Notes: generated from the sequence alone by a model not told the origin. A stretch of DNA of 64,000 nt from Leptodontidium sp. MPI-SDFR-AT-0119 (GCA_020726505.1 JAHLEZ010000019.1:1-64000); one strand, 5' to 3'; shown: positions 1-12,534, numbered from the stretch's first letter. A program made the numbers and translations.

Positions 1-976
1 AGACGGTTATAAGTAGTCGGTTTCTAATAATATTTGGAATTTAGATCTAAGAAAGCGATTATATAAGGGCACTTATAGTACTCCCTATCTCGTTTATTAC
101 TAAGGGTTATAAAAATGCCGTTTCTGAGGTAAAGGCTGTACTTTTTAATAGACTTTATTTCTTTTATAACTCGCTAAAACTATAATCCGTAGTATAATAA
201 GGAGTGTTTTAGTTCCCTGACTTCTGTCTAGCTTCCGAGTACTTGATCCTTTATAATAAGCTCGTCTTTGCGGTTTTTAGCGAAAACAAGGTCTTATTTA
301 GCTTTAACGGCGTTTAAGAACCTTTCTATGGCTAAGGGTCCTAAAACAAGCTTAAAACTGGCTGATTTACACTTGTAGTAAGACAGAAACTAGTTTCGGC
401 ACTAAGTTGTAATATTAATATAACCGTCGTAGGCTTATTATATTAAGTGAAAATAAGTTAATTCGATGTCGCGTAGGTTAGTGGCCTTAGAGGGCGCGTA
501 GTATTAGTGAAGCTCCCGTACGATCTTTTAAATAATATAAGTGTACTTGTTAACTTAAGTCAAGGAAATAATCTCGAAGAGTAAGGGGTTAATATAATTA
601 ATAACTTAAGTGTAGAGTTAATTATATTTAGTAACTACGTTACTCTAGTTGCTCTTCTTAATAATAAAGACCTTAAAGGCTTTATTATATTTAGATTCGA
701 CTGCGGAAAAGAGTATTACTAGTGCGCCGTCTAATTATTTAGTATTTTTCTTTTAAAGAAACTCAGTCTTTGTATTAAAAACTAGTGGATTTATTACAAG
801 AGACAGAACATCAGGTTTATTAGGGTCGACGAGCGGCTAAAGGCCTCTATTATATACTTGAGCTTGAAATTCAGTGTTAAATTTAGTCTAGCCCTTCCGG
901 TCCTTAATGCGGTCACTCCTGGAGTCGGCTATAGTTGATTTCCTAGAAATAGAGTGTAAGTGAAGACGTGCGGTAA

Positions 977-1195
977 TTGTTAGAGAGAATAAAGAAGAAG
1001 AGAGAGAGTAGTATTTTACTGAGTATGAATTGTCAGGGCTCTGGGAGTTATGTGGCTCTTAACTATTACGTAGAATACTTAAGGGGTAGAGAAGTGAGAA
1101 TTAGTAAAGTAGTAGGGAGTAAAAGATTAATTAAGAAGTACTTTACCTTCTTGTTGAGAAGGGAAAAGCTAGCTATATATATGTTAAGTAAGTAG
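977..1195 (+). other. Short unassigned open frame in the AT-rich block
   Basis: A 72-codon open frame, basic and rich in Lys/Arg, with no motif I recognise. It sits between unassigned AT-rich DNA and a short GC-richer patch (about 1,200-1,284) just upstream of the Gypsy remnant. It may be a chance open frame or a piece of an element not identified here. I do not consider it a supported gene. Confidence 0.2.
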
Positions 1196-1283
1196 GTTTA
1201 GTTAGTTGTGGGTGTGCAGGAAGCACGCCTGGCTGTTCAGTGGGCTCGCGTAGCAGGTGCCGCTAACCATGTACCGTGACACT

Positions 1284-3840
1284 TACTATAAGTAATATAA
1301 CGTATAACGACTTTTATATTAAATTCACGTTATATACTATTATAAGTAAGATTTCTCGCTCCCGCTAGTTCGAGGATATATGTGAGAAGGTATCCCTGAC
1401 TCTTAAACGTATAATTATATTACTCTTAATAAGTTCTTAGTTATTATAAACTAAGAGAGTCGTAATATTACTTTAAAAGAGGCCGCCTCGACCTATAAAG
1501 TTTAGCCTAACGTAACCTTTAATACTAACGACTCGCGCGGTATCTTAAAAAAGGAAAACTAACGCGCCACCTCCCCCGCGCTAGCTACTATAATAAGAAG
1601 ACCCCCGACCCTGAGTCTAAGACTACCGTTAGATGCCCACTAGCGTACACCCTCTCCCTCGCCCGTCTTACGCCGACTTAAGTCCCCTATACCTCCTCTT
1701 ATACTTAGGGACGTCTCTTCCGACACTTATCTCTATTATAATAAAACTAGCTATTAGGCTAGCGACTGCCTTAAGCGCTATAGAGACTAAGCTCTTAATA
1801 AGTCGATTTCCGAGCCAGTCGTTAATAAGGATTTAGAGACTAACGAGTTATTAAAAAACTCTTAAGTCGTAATAAAGACTTACACCTTAATATAATTTAT
1901 AATTTATAAAAGGACTTAGTATTTAATTTCTATACTTTTATTAAAAGACGATAATTCTTAATTAATATTAAACTAAAAAGAAATAGATTATTTATTAAGA
2001 CACTTATATATATTAATAGTAAAGCTAATATTTTTAGTATTATTAAAACCTCTTTTATATACTAACTCGTTAAGTAATTTAATATTTCTTTTATATCCCT
2101 CCCTTAATTAATCGTCTTAATTAGCTATAATAATAGAAAAGGAAAGTTAATTAATATAATCGTTTTACTTACTTTAACAATTAATCGCCGGCGAATTAAC
2201 TTCCCCTTTTTAGTAACTAGCTTAAGAAACACTAATGTCTTAATTAATTAGAAGTTCCTAGAGTATTACGACCTAAAGTAATTATATATTAAGAACCGCA
2301 ATCGGCTAGAGTAGCCACTAAATATATTAGTTTAGCCGTACTTTAACTAACGAGTCTTCGTTAATATTAATTATTCCGACAAACTAATCATTAGGTCTTA
2401 CTAACTTAATATAAAACAAAGGGATACTTTTATAAAACTAAATAATTACTATTAGAGGCAAGCCAAGATTACGGCACTCGACGATTCCCTTAAGTCAAAG
2501 GTCTTTATACGACTTATAACTAGCGTCTCGCCGACTCGACCCTCGAGTTTCACTAAAGAGGTTAAGGAGCGCTTACGTATTATAAAGAATTAATTAAACC
2601 CTCTAATATCCTGTGATTCGAGACTATTATTTAAAGACAAGAGAGCTTATAAAGCCTCCCCGACGAACTACTAATTAAAGGCGCTTATTATAAAGATCTT
2701 CCTTATATTAGTAATAGCGATGTCTATAATATATTTTTAACCTAAAAAAACTAAGAAAAATAAAGTAGAAACCTTCGTAGTATTAGTATATAAGATTAAC
2801 TAAGAGCTAACTCGACGTCGGCAAGAGGCCTTAAACTAATTAAGTATTAAGCTAGTATTAATAAACAGAGACTTAACCCTAAAGGAGACCCTAAAGGCTA
2901 AGTACGCGTAAGATAACGAGCTAATAAGTAAAAAGCTACTTATAAAGTATTAAGAGTACACTCCTCTCTTCTCTTAACGAGCCTCCGACGAGCTACTAAC
3001 GTATCGCTAAGGCGTAGACTACTAAATCGAGCTTACTAAGGAAAACGACTTATCCTTTAAACCTCTCCGGCGTATAACTAAAGAACAACTATTAAAGACT
3101 AAGCGATATATTATTAATAACTTATATAAAGGCTTTATTACGCTCTTTATCGTGTTATATACGGCCCTTATTCTCTTTGCTAAGAAAGCTAATAGTAATC
3201 TCCGGTTATACGTCAATTATTAAAAGCTAAATACCTTATTAAAAAAGGACTCGTACTTGATTCCTTTAATTAATAAAATAATAACACGTATTTATAAGGC
3301 AAAGGTTTTTATAAAGCTTAATATTTAGTAAGCTTTCTATTACATTTATATGTCCCCTAAGAGCGAAGATTATACGACCTTCCGCACTTAATACGGCACG
3401 TATAAATATAAGGTCCTTCCCTTTAGCCTTATAAATAGTCCGGCGACATTTTAGTAATTTATTAATAATATCCTTATTAAGTACCTTAACGACTTTTATA
3501 TAGCTTATATAAACGATATCTTTATTTATTCGTTAACTCCTAAAGAATACGAGGTCTATATAAAAAAGGTTATAACTATATTATAAGCACATAGACTTTA
3601 AGCCGACATTAAGAAGTCTAAGTTTAATATATAAAAGACAAGGTTCTTAGGATTTATTATTAGAGTCGATAGCGTGGAAGTGGACTTAGAGAAGATTAAT
3701 ATAATTAAGGACTAGTAATACGCTAATAACGTACGAGGTATATAAAGCTATCTTGGCTTCTATAACTTCTACCGCCAGTTTATTAAAAACTATAGTCGTA
3801 TTATACGACCCTTCACGATACTCACCAGAAAGGACGTTCC
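1284..3840 (+). mobile_element. Ty3/Gypsy LTR retrotransposon remnant (gag to RT)
   Basis: An open 67-codon gag-like piece lies at 1,633-1,836. A protease-like stretch (KFLEYYDLK) is readable near 2,240. A classical Ty3/Gypsy reverse transcriptase follows from about 3,010 to 3,830. It opens with an IELTKENDLSFKPLRRIT-like segment and passes through a LFAKKANSNLRLYVNY equivalent. The catalytic YINDIFIYS (YxDD box, first Asp changed to Asn) is near 3,500, and [20 protein letters not shown] near 3,740. The frame holds many TAA/TAG stops, so it is dead. Coding similarity is lost near 3,840-3,880, where Copia sequence starts. The first 800 bp are repeated in inverted orientation at about 4,590-5,430. 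Confidence 0.85.
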
Positions 3841-3879
3841 CTTATATAATCTAATAAACTACTTTAATAACTTTCTTAA

Positions 3880-4190
3880 TAATAAAATAACACTTATACC
3901 AAAGCTATTAACAGATAGCGAATCAGCTTTAAAATTAGCTAATAACCCTGAATTTCATAAAAGAAGTAAACATATTAATATAAGCTATCACTTTATACGA
4001 AATGAGATAGCTAATAATAAACTAGACCTATTATACGTTAATATAATAGTCCAATTAGCTGATGGCTTTACAAAAGGTTTAGATAATAATAAACAACTAA
4101 AATTTATAAGCGCTTTAAATCTAAGGCCTAATATATAAATATAAACTAATAAAAGTATAAGATAAAATATAAATACTTATATATATATCT
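3880..4190 (+). mobile_element. Ty1/Copia 3' end (RNase H C-terminus)
   Basis: An uninterrupted frame encodes the end of a Copia polyprotein: [17 protein letters not shown], then [18 protein letters not shown], then [16 protein letters not shown], ending at a stop near 4,137. These match the conserved RSKHIDIRYHFIRE and QLADxLTKxL motifs of Copia RNase H. Unlike the surrounding Gypsy DNA this stretch carries no internal stop, so it has suffered less damage or arrived later. A polypurine-like acgggggg lies at about 4,190, as expected just before a 3' LTR. Confidence 0.8.
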
Positions 4191-4197
4191 TACGGGG

Positions 4198-4590
4198 GGC
4201 TATAAAGATTATAATATAACTACCCCGCTTAAAGCTCGCTTATATACTTAATAAAACCTATTCTAGGCCTAATTAGCCGGAAATAGCTCAAAACAAGCTA
4301 CATACGTCTAATACAAAGCTCTGACGTCCACAGGTTACAGCCATGGAATCCAAGGCTTCTAATACACGGCTTTCCTAGGCTAAAACAGTGGTTGTACGAA
4401 GCTCCGGGCTCTGCGTCTCAAACTACCGGAAAGCAACTGTATTTAGTAAAGACTCGTTTGAGCTCGTTTAAGCTTACATTTACCTAATTCGGCTACCTAA
4501 GCGAATACACACGTGATAAGCTAGAGTAGTTATATAGACCTAGAAATCCCCTCTACAATAGAATCATCATTCACACTAAATCTCTTCTTT
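4198..4590 (+). repeat. Probable 3' LTR of the Copia remnant
   Basis: This GC-richer stretch directly follows the Copia stop codon and a G-rich polypurine-like tract. It ends where the inverted Gypsy copy begins (about 4,590). No matching 5' LTR is present in the window, so the exact ends cannot be fixed. Calling it an LTR rests on position and composition. Confidence 0.5.
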
Positions 4591-5430
4591 TCAAGTTAAT
4601 ATATAAAAGAGGTTTTAATATTATTAAAAATATTAACCCTATTATTAATATATATAAGTGTCTTAGTAAAAAATTTATTTCTTCTTAATTTAATATTAAT
4701 TAAGAATTATCGTTCTTTAATAAGAACACGGAAATTAAATATTAAGTCCTTTTATAAGTTATAACTTATATTAAAGTATAAGTCTTTATTATAACTTAAG
4801 AGTTTTTTAATAACTCGTTAGTCTTTAAGTCCTCGTCGACGACTAATTAAGAAATTGACTTGTCGAGAGCTTAGTCTTTTCGGCGCTTAAGACAGTCACT
4901 AGCCTAATAATTAGTCTTATTATAATAAAGATATGTGTCGAAAGAGACGTCTCTAAGTGCGAGAGGGGGTACAAGGGACTTAGGCCAGCGTAAGATAAGC
5001 GAAGAAGAGGGCGTGCGTTAACAGACATTTAATGACTGTCTTAGAGTTAAGGTCGGGGGTCTTCTTATTATAAGAGCCGGCGTAAGAGAAGTAACGCGCT
5101 AGTTTTCCTTTTTTTAAAATGTCGCGTGAGTCGTTAGTATTAAAGGCTATATTAAATTAAGCTTTATAAATTAAAACGACTTCTTTTAAAGTAATATTAC
5201 GAGTCTTTTAGTTTATAATAACTAAGAACTCGTCGAGAGTAATATAATTATTATTTATCTTATACTTTTTAATATAAATTATATATTTAAGAGTCAGGGA
5301 TACTTTCTTATATATATCCTTAAACTAATAAGAGCAGGCGATTCTACTTATAATAATATATAATGTGAATTTAATCCAAAAGTCGTTATATATTATATTA
5401 CTTATAAAAAGTTAATAATATAGTCTCTTA
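4590..5430 (-). mobile_element. Inverted partial copy of the Gypsy remnant
   Basis: Read on the minus strand, this segment repeats the plus-strand sequence at about 1,284-2,075. The gag-like frames correspond: 5,028-4,843 here and 1,633-1,836 there share LSPLYPLS-type segments and a CTCTTAATAA-rich upstream region. The copies differ mainly by C/T and G/A transitions. The copy is cut short at its inner end by the Copia piece, so only about 0.8 kb of an inverted repeat with a 2.5-kb spacer remains. Confidence 0.75.
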
Positions 5431-5439
5431 ATAACTTAG

Positions 5440-7680
5440 ACTTAATTATAATCGAAGAATCGCTAGTTTAACGCCTTTAATACGTCGGCTATTATATTAA
5501 AGGTTTTAATATAATCGGGATTTATATATTAAAGAATAATAGTCTTAACTTCACTAATAATATACTAAAAGTAAGCCTTAACTTAAAATATTTTACTCTT
5601 AAAGTTATTAAAGTACTCTTTTAAGAATAACTTTATTTTTATCTTTTAAATATTATATTTAATATATCCTTTATATTTATTAAAAGGGAGTCGGGGTACT
5701 TAATTTTAAAAGGCTTTATTACTGAAATTAATATATTTAGTTTTAATAAGTAATAGTCGGCGGTTAGTTAAAAGTCGACTATAAGAGCTTATATTAATTA
5801 ATTAAAAGAAGGGGAAGGAGTACGAGTCTTTTAACGAGAGTTATTAATAGTATATTAAGTAAGGGCCTACGTGATAGCGGCGGCGACAGTAAAGTTAATA
5901 AAGTCCTTAATTAATTAATTAACCTTGGCTTATTAAGCGGGGGTAAGGCCCTTTATATTAATAAGCTCTAATAATACGTTAAAGAAGTTCTGGAGTTTGT
6001 CTTTTAAGTCTGAATCGAAGCCTTTAAAGCTATCTAGTTCCTTTAAGAGAGTCTCTACTAAGGGGATAAGGGTGTTAATAAAGCCTAGCCGTATAAAGGC
6101 GCTTCTTTCTTTAGAGCTTCGCCGACGAGGGGGAGAAGTCAGTAGTAATAATAAGATAAAGTAAAGAAGTATTTAAGGTTATTAATCGATTTATTAATTA
6201 GACATATATTTTAAAATAGTGACACGTGTTAAGTTATTATAAGATAAGTTAATTACGAGAGAATATTTAACTTTCTTTAAGATAGTCTATTACTAAAGTA
6301 GAAAAGTACTTATCTGTCGAATAAGTTAAGGTATTAAGGCTTATTATAGACTTACTACGAGGGCAAGTTAATAAGGCGTAAGACTAAGTGAAATATAATA
6401 CTTTATAATAAAGGGGTATTAGTCTTTTCTTATATTACGACTAATAAGAGGTTAATACGGCGAGTCAACTCTAGTTTTATATTTAGGCCTTTAGTTACAC
6501 TTAAAATTAAAAAGAAAAGATTTTAAAAAAAGGAGAGCTCTTTATAAGAGAGAACTTAAGTATAAATATATAAAGGACCCTCTTAATAAGGCCTAGCGTA
6601 GTCGAACGCCATTTACATTAATATGTCGTAGGCTCGCCACTTAGTCTTCACTATTAGGCTTAGCGCCGTCGCATAGCTAGCGATGCTACGAGCCCGTGTC
6701 GGTTAGAATACGAGGCGCATCGTAGGTCGTAATATTAAGTCCTTAATATTAAGTTCTTTTATTAAGCTATAAAACCCGAGGTTATAAACACTTCGTTACC
6801 CTTAGCGAATAATTATCTAATAATAAAGCGACTTTAAAAGCTAATAAGAACGCTCGTAGATTTTTAAAAGGGAAATTCTATAAGAAGTTATACCCTTATT
6901 AAAATAATCAGACTCATAAGTAAAGCCCTTTAAATTACACTTGACTTTAATTTACTATTTATAAGAAGGTTTATATAAAAGACCTTAATAAAAATATTAG
7001 ACTAAATCCTTTAATAAACGACGCTATAATAAAGTAATTTTAATAGCGCTTTATTAGTAATAAATAAAAGGAATTACGAGATTAAATTATATTAAATAAG
7101 TTAATACTATAAGTTATTAAAGACGCTATTTAAAGCGCCGGTAATAAGAGTAAAAGTAAGTCTACGTTTCTTAAAAATATCTTAAATAAAGGGGCGAAGA
7201 GCAGTACGTAAATATAAGTGGTAATTCTTTTAAGCCTCGCAAAAGATTACTAACCTAGTGTTTATTTTATATAAAACTTAGCCTATCCTTTATCGTCGAG
7301 TACTATTTTTAATAGTTAGTTATAATATAATTAATCTTATTAATAATCGTTCGCTCTTAAAGTTAAGATTATTTATTAAGTTTAAACCGGAGAATATTAT
7401 AAAGTATAAAAGCCTTTAACTTTTAATTATAAGACGCGGAATTCGTATTATAAAGGGGTCTCTTAAGAACTTAAATAGTGAGTTATTTAATTTAACCTTT
7501 TATAACGTTATTATTATAAAAGGATTTTATATTAATATTATCTCTAAAGCTTGTTTTTATAATAGAGGGTTTTAGTATTATAAAAGGGACTACACTTTAC
7601 GTTAAAAGAAAGAAAATAATCTTATAAGGGATTACTTAATTATATAATAATTAGTTTATAAGTAAAACCTTATATTCTTT
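5440..7680. repeat. Unassigned AT-rich degenerate repeat
   Basis: Very AT-rich with stops in all frames. I could not read a convincing transposon domain in it. A weak zinc-knuckle-like reading exists on the minus strand near 6,205-6,245 but is too degraded to rely on. It probably belongs to further retrotransposon remnants, given the flanks. Confidence 0.4.
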
Positions 7681-7689
7681 AAGTTTAAC

Positions 7690-9785
7690 GAGTTTTTTTT
7701 AGTTATTTATTAAACTCTTATAAAATCCTCTTTAGTATTACAAGTACTATAATATTTTTAACGCTTAAACAAAATATTAGTAAATCTCATAAGTTATTAC
7801 GAGAGTATAAAAGACTAAGAATAAATACGGAAATATATTAGCATCTACACTTTAAATATTTAAGGCTAAATACTTTAAGAAAACTAATAAACTTAGCCAA
7901 GAATATTAGAATTACTAAGGTAATAGGGAAAATTAAGTGTAAGTATTACGCTCTTATTCACTTATTTTAAGTAATCTTTAAATACTTAATTAAAAGATAA
8001 TTACTTAAATTATCTTAGAGAATTACTTAAGATCTCTTTAATTATTTAATTAAATTTAAGAATAACTCTTAGCTCCTTTTACTTAAAAATAATCATAATA
8101 GACTACTTGTAAGTTATACTCTTTAAAATAAGAAGTATAATATAGTCTTTAAATATATTAAGAGCTTTAAACGCTAAGTTCGTAAGTAATTTAGACTCTC
8201 GATATATAGACTAAAATACAATTAAGAAAAGGTAGTTATTATTATTTGTGAGTTTACAAGATATAAAAATTAAGCTAAGAAGCTCGGAATTAAACTCGAG
8301 CTTTTATTTACTTTAACTTATAAACTAAATAACGGCGCTAAAAGGGCCAACTAAAAAGTAATTAATAAGGGAATTAAAATAAGGCTTTTAGTAAATCTCC
8401 CCGCGAAATTAGTTATTAAATACGTACTAGGAGACATTTACTTATATAATAAGAGCCTTAGGCGCGTAAATAATTAATAGTTATTATTAAAAATATTAAA
8501 TTAGTAGTTTTATAATTACTTTTAATAGTATAATTTAGCACTCGTTATAAAGCTTATTATAAATGTTAGACTAAATTAGAATAAGATTTACGTTTTTAGG
8601 TATAAAGTATATTTATTAATAATAAAACGAACGAAAGAGTAATAAAAAAAAGCGTTTAAAGTAAATACGTGTACGTATATTAAATACTTAATAGGTTTTT
8701 ATGTTTTTAATATTTATTAGATTTAAGTACTACGTCTCTACCGAACTATCGTCACGTGTAACGTACGCTTTAATAAAGACTTATTTTATATATTAAGTTA
8801 AGAAGAAATAATAATTATAATTAAGGAAGCTTAGTCGATTTACGATCTTATTAAAGAAAATAAATTAGTCGTAAACTAGGCCGGAATCCTAAAGAATATT
8901 ATAAGTAATAAGATTATTAAGGAAGTAATAGTTATTATTAAAAATGTACTAATATTATTTTCTAGGCTTATTAAAGGATTAATTATTACTTTAAAAAGTC
9001 AAAACTTAAGGGTAAAAGATATTAAAGAACCGAGTATTATAATAATACTTTTAACTCTTAAAGCCACTCTTATATTAGATAATACGTTAATTAAAATACT
9101 AATAAAGGGCAAAGAGCAAAAGTCAAGTGCGTACGACTTAAGGCTTACGTTAGGTATAAAATAAGACTTAAAGAGATCGCGTTTAAGTGAGAATATATAG
9201 CTTATAAATTAGGCGTCGAACGTATTATAAAACTAAGTTAAAGGTTTATCTCGAGCTTTTAAACTCGAGATTTAAATATTATTATTTACTTTAAAAGTAG
9301 ATTACTCGCGAGTAAAGTTACTATTACTAAAAGAAGTACTAGAGAAACTAATTAAAAACTCTAATTAAGTAACTTAGTAAGTTACAAATAAAAGACTAAA
9401 GTAATTAACTTCTTAAGAGTAAACTTTTAAACCCTTAGATTCGTTATTAAAAATAATAACGCGCTCTCGGACTAAAGTATTAACAGCTTAATTAAATATA
9501 CAAGGATAAATAAGAGTAATAATATATTCTTAAATAAAGATTAAGGCCGTTACGACTTAATTTAAAGCCTTAAGTACTTAAGAAAAGCTAGTAAGAAGTA
9601 CGAGAAGAAGAGGGAGACTATATAAAAAAAGTAAAGGTAATAGAGTATTTATAATACTTATTATTATCTTTAAAAAAACGTATTCTTAAAAGGGCAACCT
9701 TAATTTAAGAGGTAACTTAAACCTCGGGGGTATAAACTCTAAGAAGTACACTTTAACTAAGTATAGTAATCTTTAATTCGAAATT
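7690..9785 (+). mobile_element. Ty1/Copia remnant: integrase and linker
   Basis: Despite stops, a Copia integrase can be followed in one main frame. It contains VVIIICEFTRYKN near 8,240, then LPAKLVIKYVLGDIYLYNKS near 8,400 (family LPxxLWPEAxxxAVYLxNRxP), then CTYIKYLIGFYVFNIY near 8,690 and TIVTCNVRFNKDLFYILS near 8,760. These are the ordered hallmarks of the Copia integrase C-terminal half. The linker toward RT runs on to about 9,785, where a 210-bp repeat interrupts it. The element resumes after that repeat. Confidence 0.8.
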
Positions 9786-9787
9786 AA

Positions 9788-10000
9788 TTGGCTTTTGTCG
9801 CGCACTAGCGCAGTTCTTTGGTCTGGTGCATGCTTGCGTAAGCACTCCAGGTATATAAACCCAGTCTCCAGCTCCTCTCTTCAAGAGGACAACGCTCAAT
9901 TCAATCAATCTTTAAATACACTTTCCAGAACCTCATCTGATCGTAGAATCTTTCAAACCCCTGAGCTAATGCTCGTCTTCTGCACGACAGCTTTTTTATA
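9788..10000 (+). repeat. LTR-like 210-bp direct repeat, copy 1 (lightly mutated)
   Basis: This copy is about 80% identical by eye to 11,292-11,510. It contains a TATA box (gtatataaaccc) about 35 bp before a pyrimidine/CAAT-rich initiator-like stretch, so it looks like a solo LTR or a promoter-bearing non-autonomous element. It splits the Copia polyprotein between the linker (ending about 9,785) and the RT (from about 10,010). It keeps CpA and CpG sites that copy 2 has lost. Terminal TG...CA is not evident, so an LTR is not proven. Confidence 0.6.
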
Positions 10001-10009
10001 AGCTTATAC

Positions 10010-11280
10010 TTAATTAATATATATCTTTAAAAAAGTAAGACGATTTTAGGTATTTAATTAAGATAATATATTTAGTAATCGCGGTAATAATATAATTAAA
10101 TTGCCTACTATTAAAAGAGAAGCTCTTACTTCTTAAAATCAAGGTCTAAGATCTTTTACTAAAGTTAAAGAGGTGAGGCGATTTTAAGAACTACTTAATA
10201 AGGTGGTTTCTAAAAGATTATAAGTTAAAAATAAGGAATATAAATAAACATAAATACTAGTACTTATAAAAGTATAATTTAAGTATTATAAATACACTTG
10301 TCTCGCTTATATAAGTTTTTAAGTATAAGCTAAATAAAGACAAATATATTTTAAAATGCCGCTCTCGAATAGTAATTCGAGATGATTTCTAAAGTAAAGT
10401 AACGATTATATTAATATACGTTAATACACTTTCTGTTAAGTCTTTTAAAATCGCTATAACGCTCGCAACTTATTTTAATTTAAAAATTAAGTACCTTAAC
10501 GTAATTAATACCTTAAGCGATATAAACGGCGAAATAATATATTACTAATTTCCACTTAGTTTCTAACAACCTAATTAAGTATTATAAGTTAATCGCGTAC
10601 TCTATAGAATACGTGATTTCCCTTACCTTTAATATAAGTATATAAGTAAGACTTTAACTAATTCAGGGCTTTCTTCTTATTTACAAGAGCCTTATATGTT
10701 TATAAATCCTAAATATAAAATCCTAGTTCTCTTTTACGTAGATAATATCTAAGTGCTTTATTACCGAGATAATTAAAAGCTTAGATAAGATCTTATTAAG
10801 CGTTTAAACTAAGTATATAATATATATAATCTTAAAAATATTAAGTAATTCTTAAGGATTAAAGTATTATGTAATCGAAAGCGCAAAACGATTTTCTTAG
10901 TTTATAACTAGTACCTTAAGAAGGTCACTCGCAAATTTAAGTAAGTAAATAGTAATTATTTAATAATACTACTGCCGTAAATTAATCTTGTTAAGTATAT
11001 AAGACAAGCTTTTAAGAAACATATTAAAGTATATTAAGAGAGAGTAGGCTTCGTCTTATGCGTAGCAATTATTATAAGACTAAATATTATATATATAATT
11101 GCCTTGCTTTTATAAGTTGTAATAAACCCTAAGCCTACTTACTTAACGACTATATAATAGTCTTAATTAGTTTTTTCTTAAAGCCTTGTTTATTTGCTTA
11201 AAGTACGTATAAGGCATTTCTTAATCTCCTTAATGCGCCTTTTTTTTGATGCTAAGCTTAACGTTCTTATGACTATAACT
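10010..11280 (+). mobile_element. Ty1/Copia remnant: reverse transcriptase
   Basis: The conserved Copia RT is readable from about 10,300: VFKYKLNKDKYILKCRSRIV, then INTLSDINGEIIYY, then FINPKYKILVLFYVDNI near 10,705 (YVDD box changed to YVDN), and later LKNIKxFLRIKVL and RVGFVLCVAIIIRLNI. Trp and Gln codons have become TAG/TAA, for example the expected LMWVFKYK reads LI-stop-VFKYK. RNase H is missing downstream because the second 210-bp repeat follows. Confidence 0.85.
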
Positions 11281-11291
11281 CGCCATAAGGG

Positions 11292-11510
11292 TATATCGCG
11301 CATTAGCCTAGTTCTTTGGTCTAGTGTATACTTGCGTAAGCTTTCTAGGTATATAAACCCAGTCTCTAGCTCCTCTCTTAAAAAGGACAACACTTAATTT
11401 AATTAATCTTTAAATACACTTTCTAAAACCTTATTTAATCGTAGAATCTTTTAACCCCCTGAACCTTTGCTCTTCTTCTACACGACAGCTTTTCTTATAA
11501 CGAGAAATAT
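11292..11510 (+). repeat. LTR-like 210-bp direct repeat, copy 2 (heavily mutated)
   Basis: Second copy of the repeat at 9,788-10,000, with the same TATA box and initiator region. Differences from copy 1 are dominated by C-to-T and G-to-A changes, for example gtctggtgcatgcttg in copy 1 against gtctagtgtatacttg here. It lies immediately after the Copia RT. Confidence 0.6.
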
Positions 11511-11759
11511 AAGTCTTTATTATAACGAGATAATCCCGTAGTAACTACTTATAAAAGAATTCAGGGAATATAATATTTACTATCCTTTTATACGAATTAA
11601 AAAGAGTTATAAATAACATAATACTTGCTTTATAAGGATAATAGTCACGCGTAATATTAGCTTTATATATTAATACATAGTATATGAAAATAATAAAAGC
11701 CTCTTGGAACTTATAATTAAGTAAGAAAAAAGGTAAGGAAAAAAGAGCTTTATATACAA

Positions 11760-12534
11760 AAGGGGATCATCACAGGCTTGTCTAATCTCAGTAATACTCG
11801 GCTAGGCCGGAATACCGGAAATGAGGCTCTAAGCGCTCTTAACCGTCAGAAAATTATTAGTAGCAGTTGGCTAGTACTGTATGCCTCGCGCCGCAGCGGT
11901 AAGCCCTCGTGCATCCTTGCTTTCGGTACATATGTAGAAGTATGATTCTACCCTTTCTCTACAGATGTTCTCTTTTGTTTCGCGTTTTCTCTTTCTACGT
12001 CCTCGGCCGATGTGCACCTTTCAGTATATCTGTGCATCTGGCATCAATAATGGTTTCAGAGAAATGTAGATTTAGCGTTCGGACTGACTTGAGGACTTAA
12101 AAACCTTTGTTAAATTTCACCCGATCCGTAAATTCTCCACATCTCGTCATTCTTCTATTCATTTGTGTTTCAGCTCAAGTACAAGAGTTCTTTTTGGGTA
12201 ATTCAAGTTGTCTCAATGTATGCCTCATTTCTCACATTATCATTTCGTCCTTGGTGTGTATTTACTCCGAGTTTCGGAAGCTCACTAGGAAGACATCACG
12301 GCAAATCAACTCTGATCAGTTGAGATAATTTCAGAGTCGCACTGCTTCCCGTTAAAGCATAAGTCTCAAGATCAAGATTATGCGAATTTAAGCAAATTCC
12401 ACAGGAGCCAGGAATGGAGGAATCAAACAACTTGAACAAGGCTAACAGGCAATCAATCTTGCTAGTTGTACGAAGATACGATCCTGAGAAAGGAAGGGCT
12501 CATTATATGCTGCAGCTAAGCTCATGTCAATTCC
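11760..12534. other. Boundary between AT-rich block and gene-rich DNA
   Basis: Base composition switches within about 100 bp near 11,760. The stretch to 12,534 has two short open frames (about 63 and 73 codons) without recognisable content. It is probably the 3' flank of the regulator gene that ends at 12,535. Confidence 0.5.

Larger units (their letters stand above)
1..11760. repeat. AT-rich RIP-degraded retrotransposon block
   Basis: The whole stretch is strongly AT-rich and has no open frame longer than about 70 codons. Composition changes abruptly near 11,760 to normal gene-bearing DNA. Ty3/Gypsy and Ty1/Copia protein motifs can be read in all parts listed separately below, but they are broken by TAA and TAG codons at sites where the families have Gln or Trp. 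That is the signature of C-to-T and G-to-A transitions, so RIP is the likely cause (inference). About 1-970 and 5,440-7,680 are equally AT-rich, and I could not assign them to an element family. No functional gene is expected here. Confidence 0.9.

Noticed and set aside
6205..6245. Zinc-knuckle-like reading (minus strand, CxxxLNTxHYFK)
   Set aside because: Only a few residues fit, and two of the needed Cys codons are lost, so it is too weak to name an element.
9795..11397. 67-68-codon frames in the two LTR-like repeats
   Set aside because: They lie in promoter-like repeat sequence and differ between copies by RIP-type changes; no protein function is implied.
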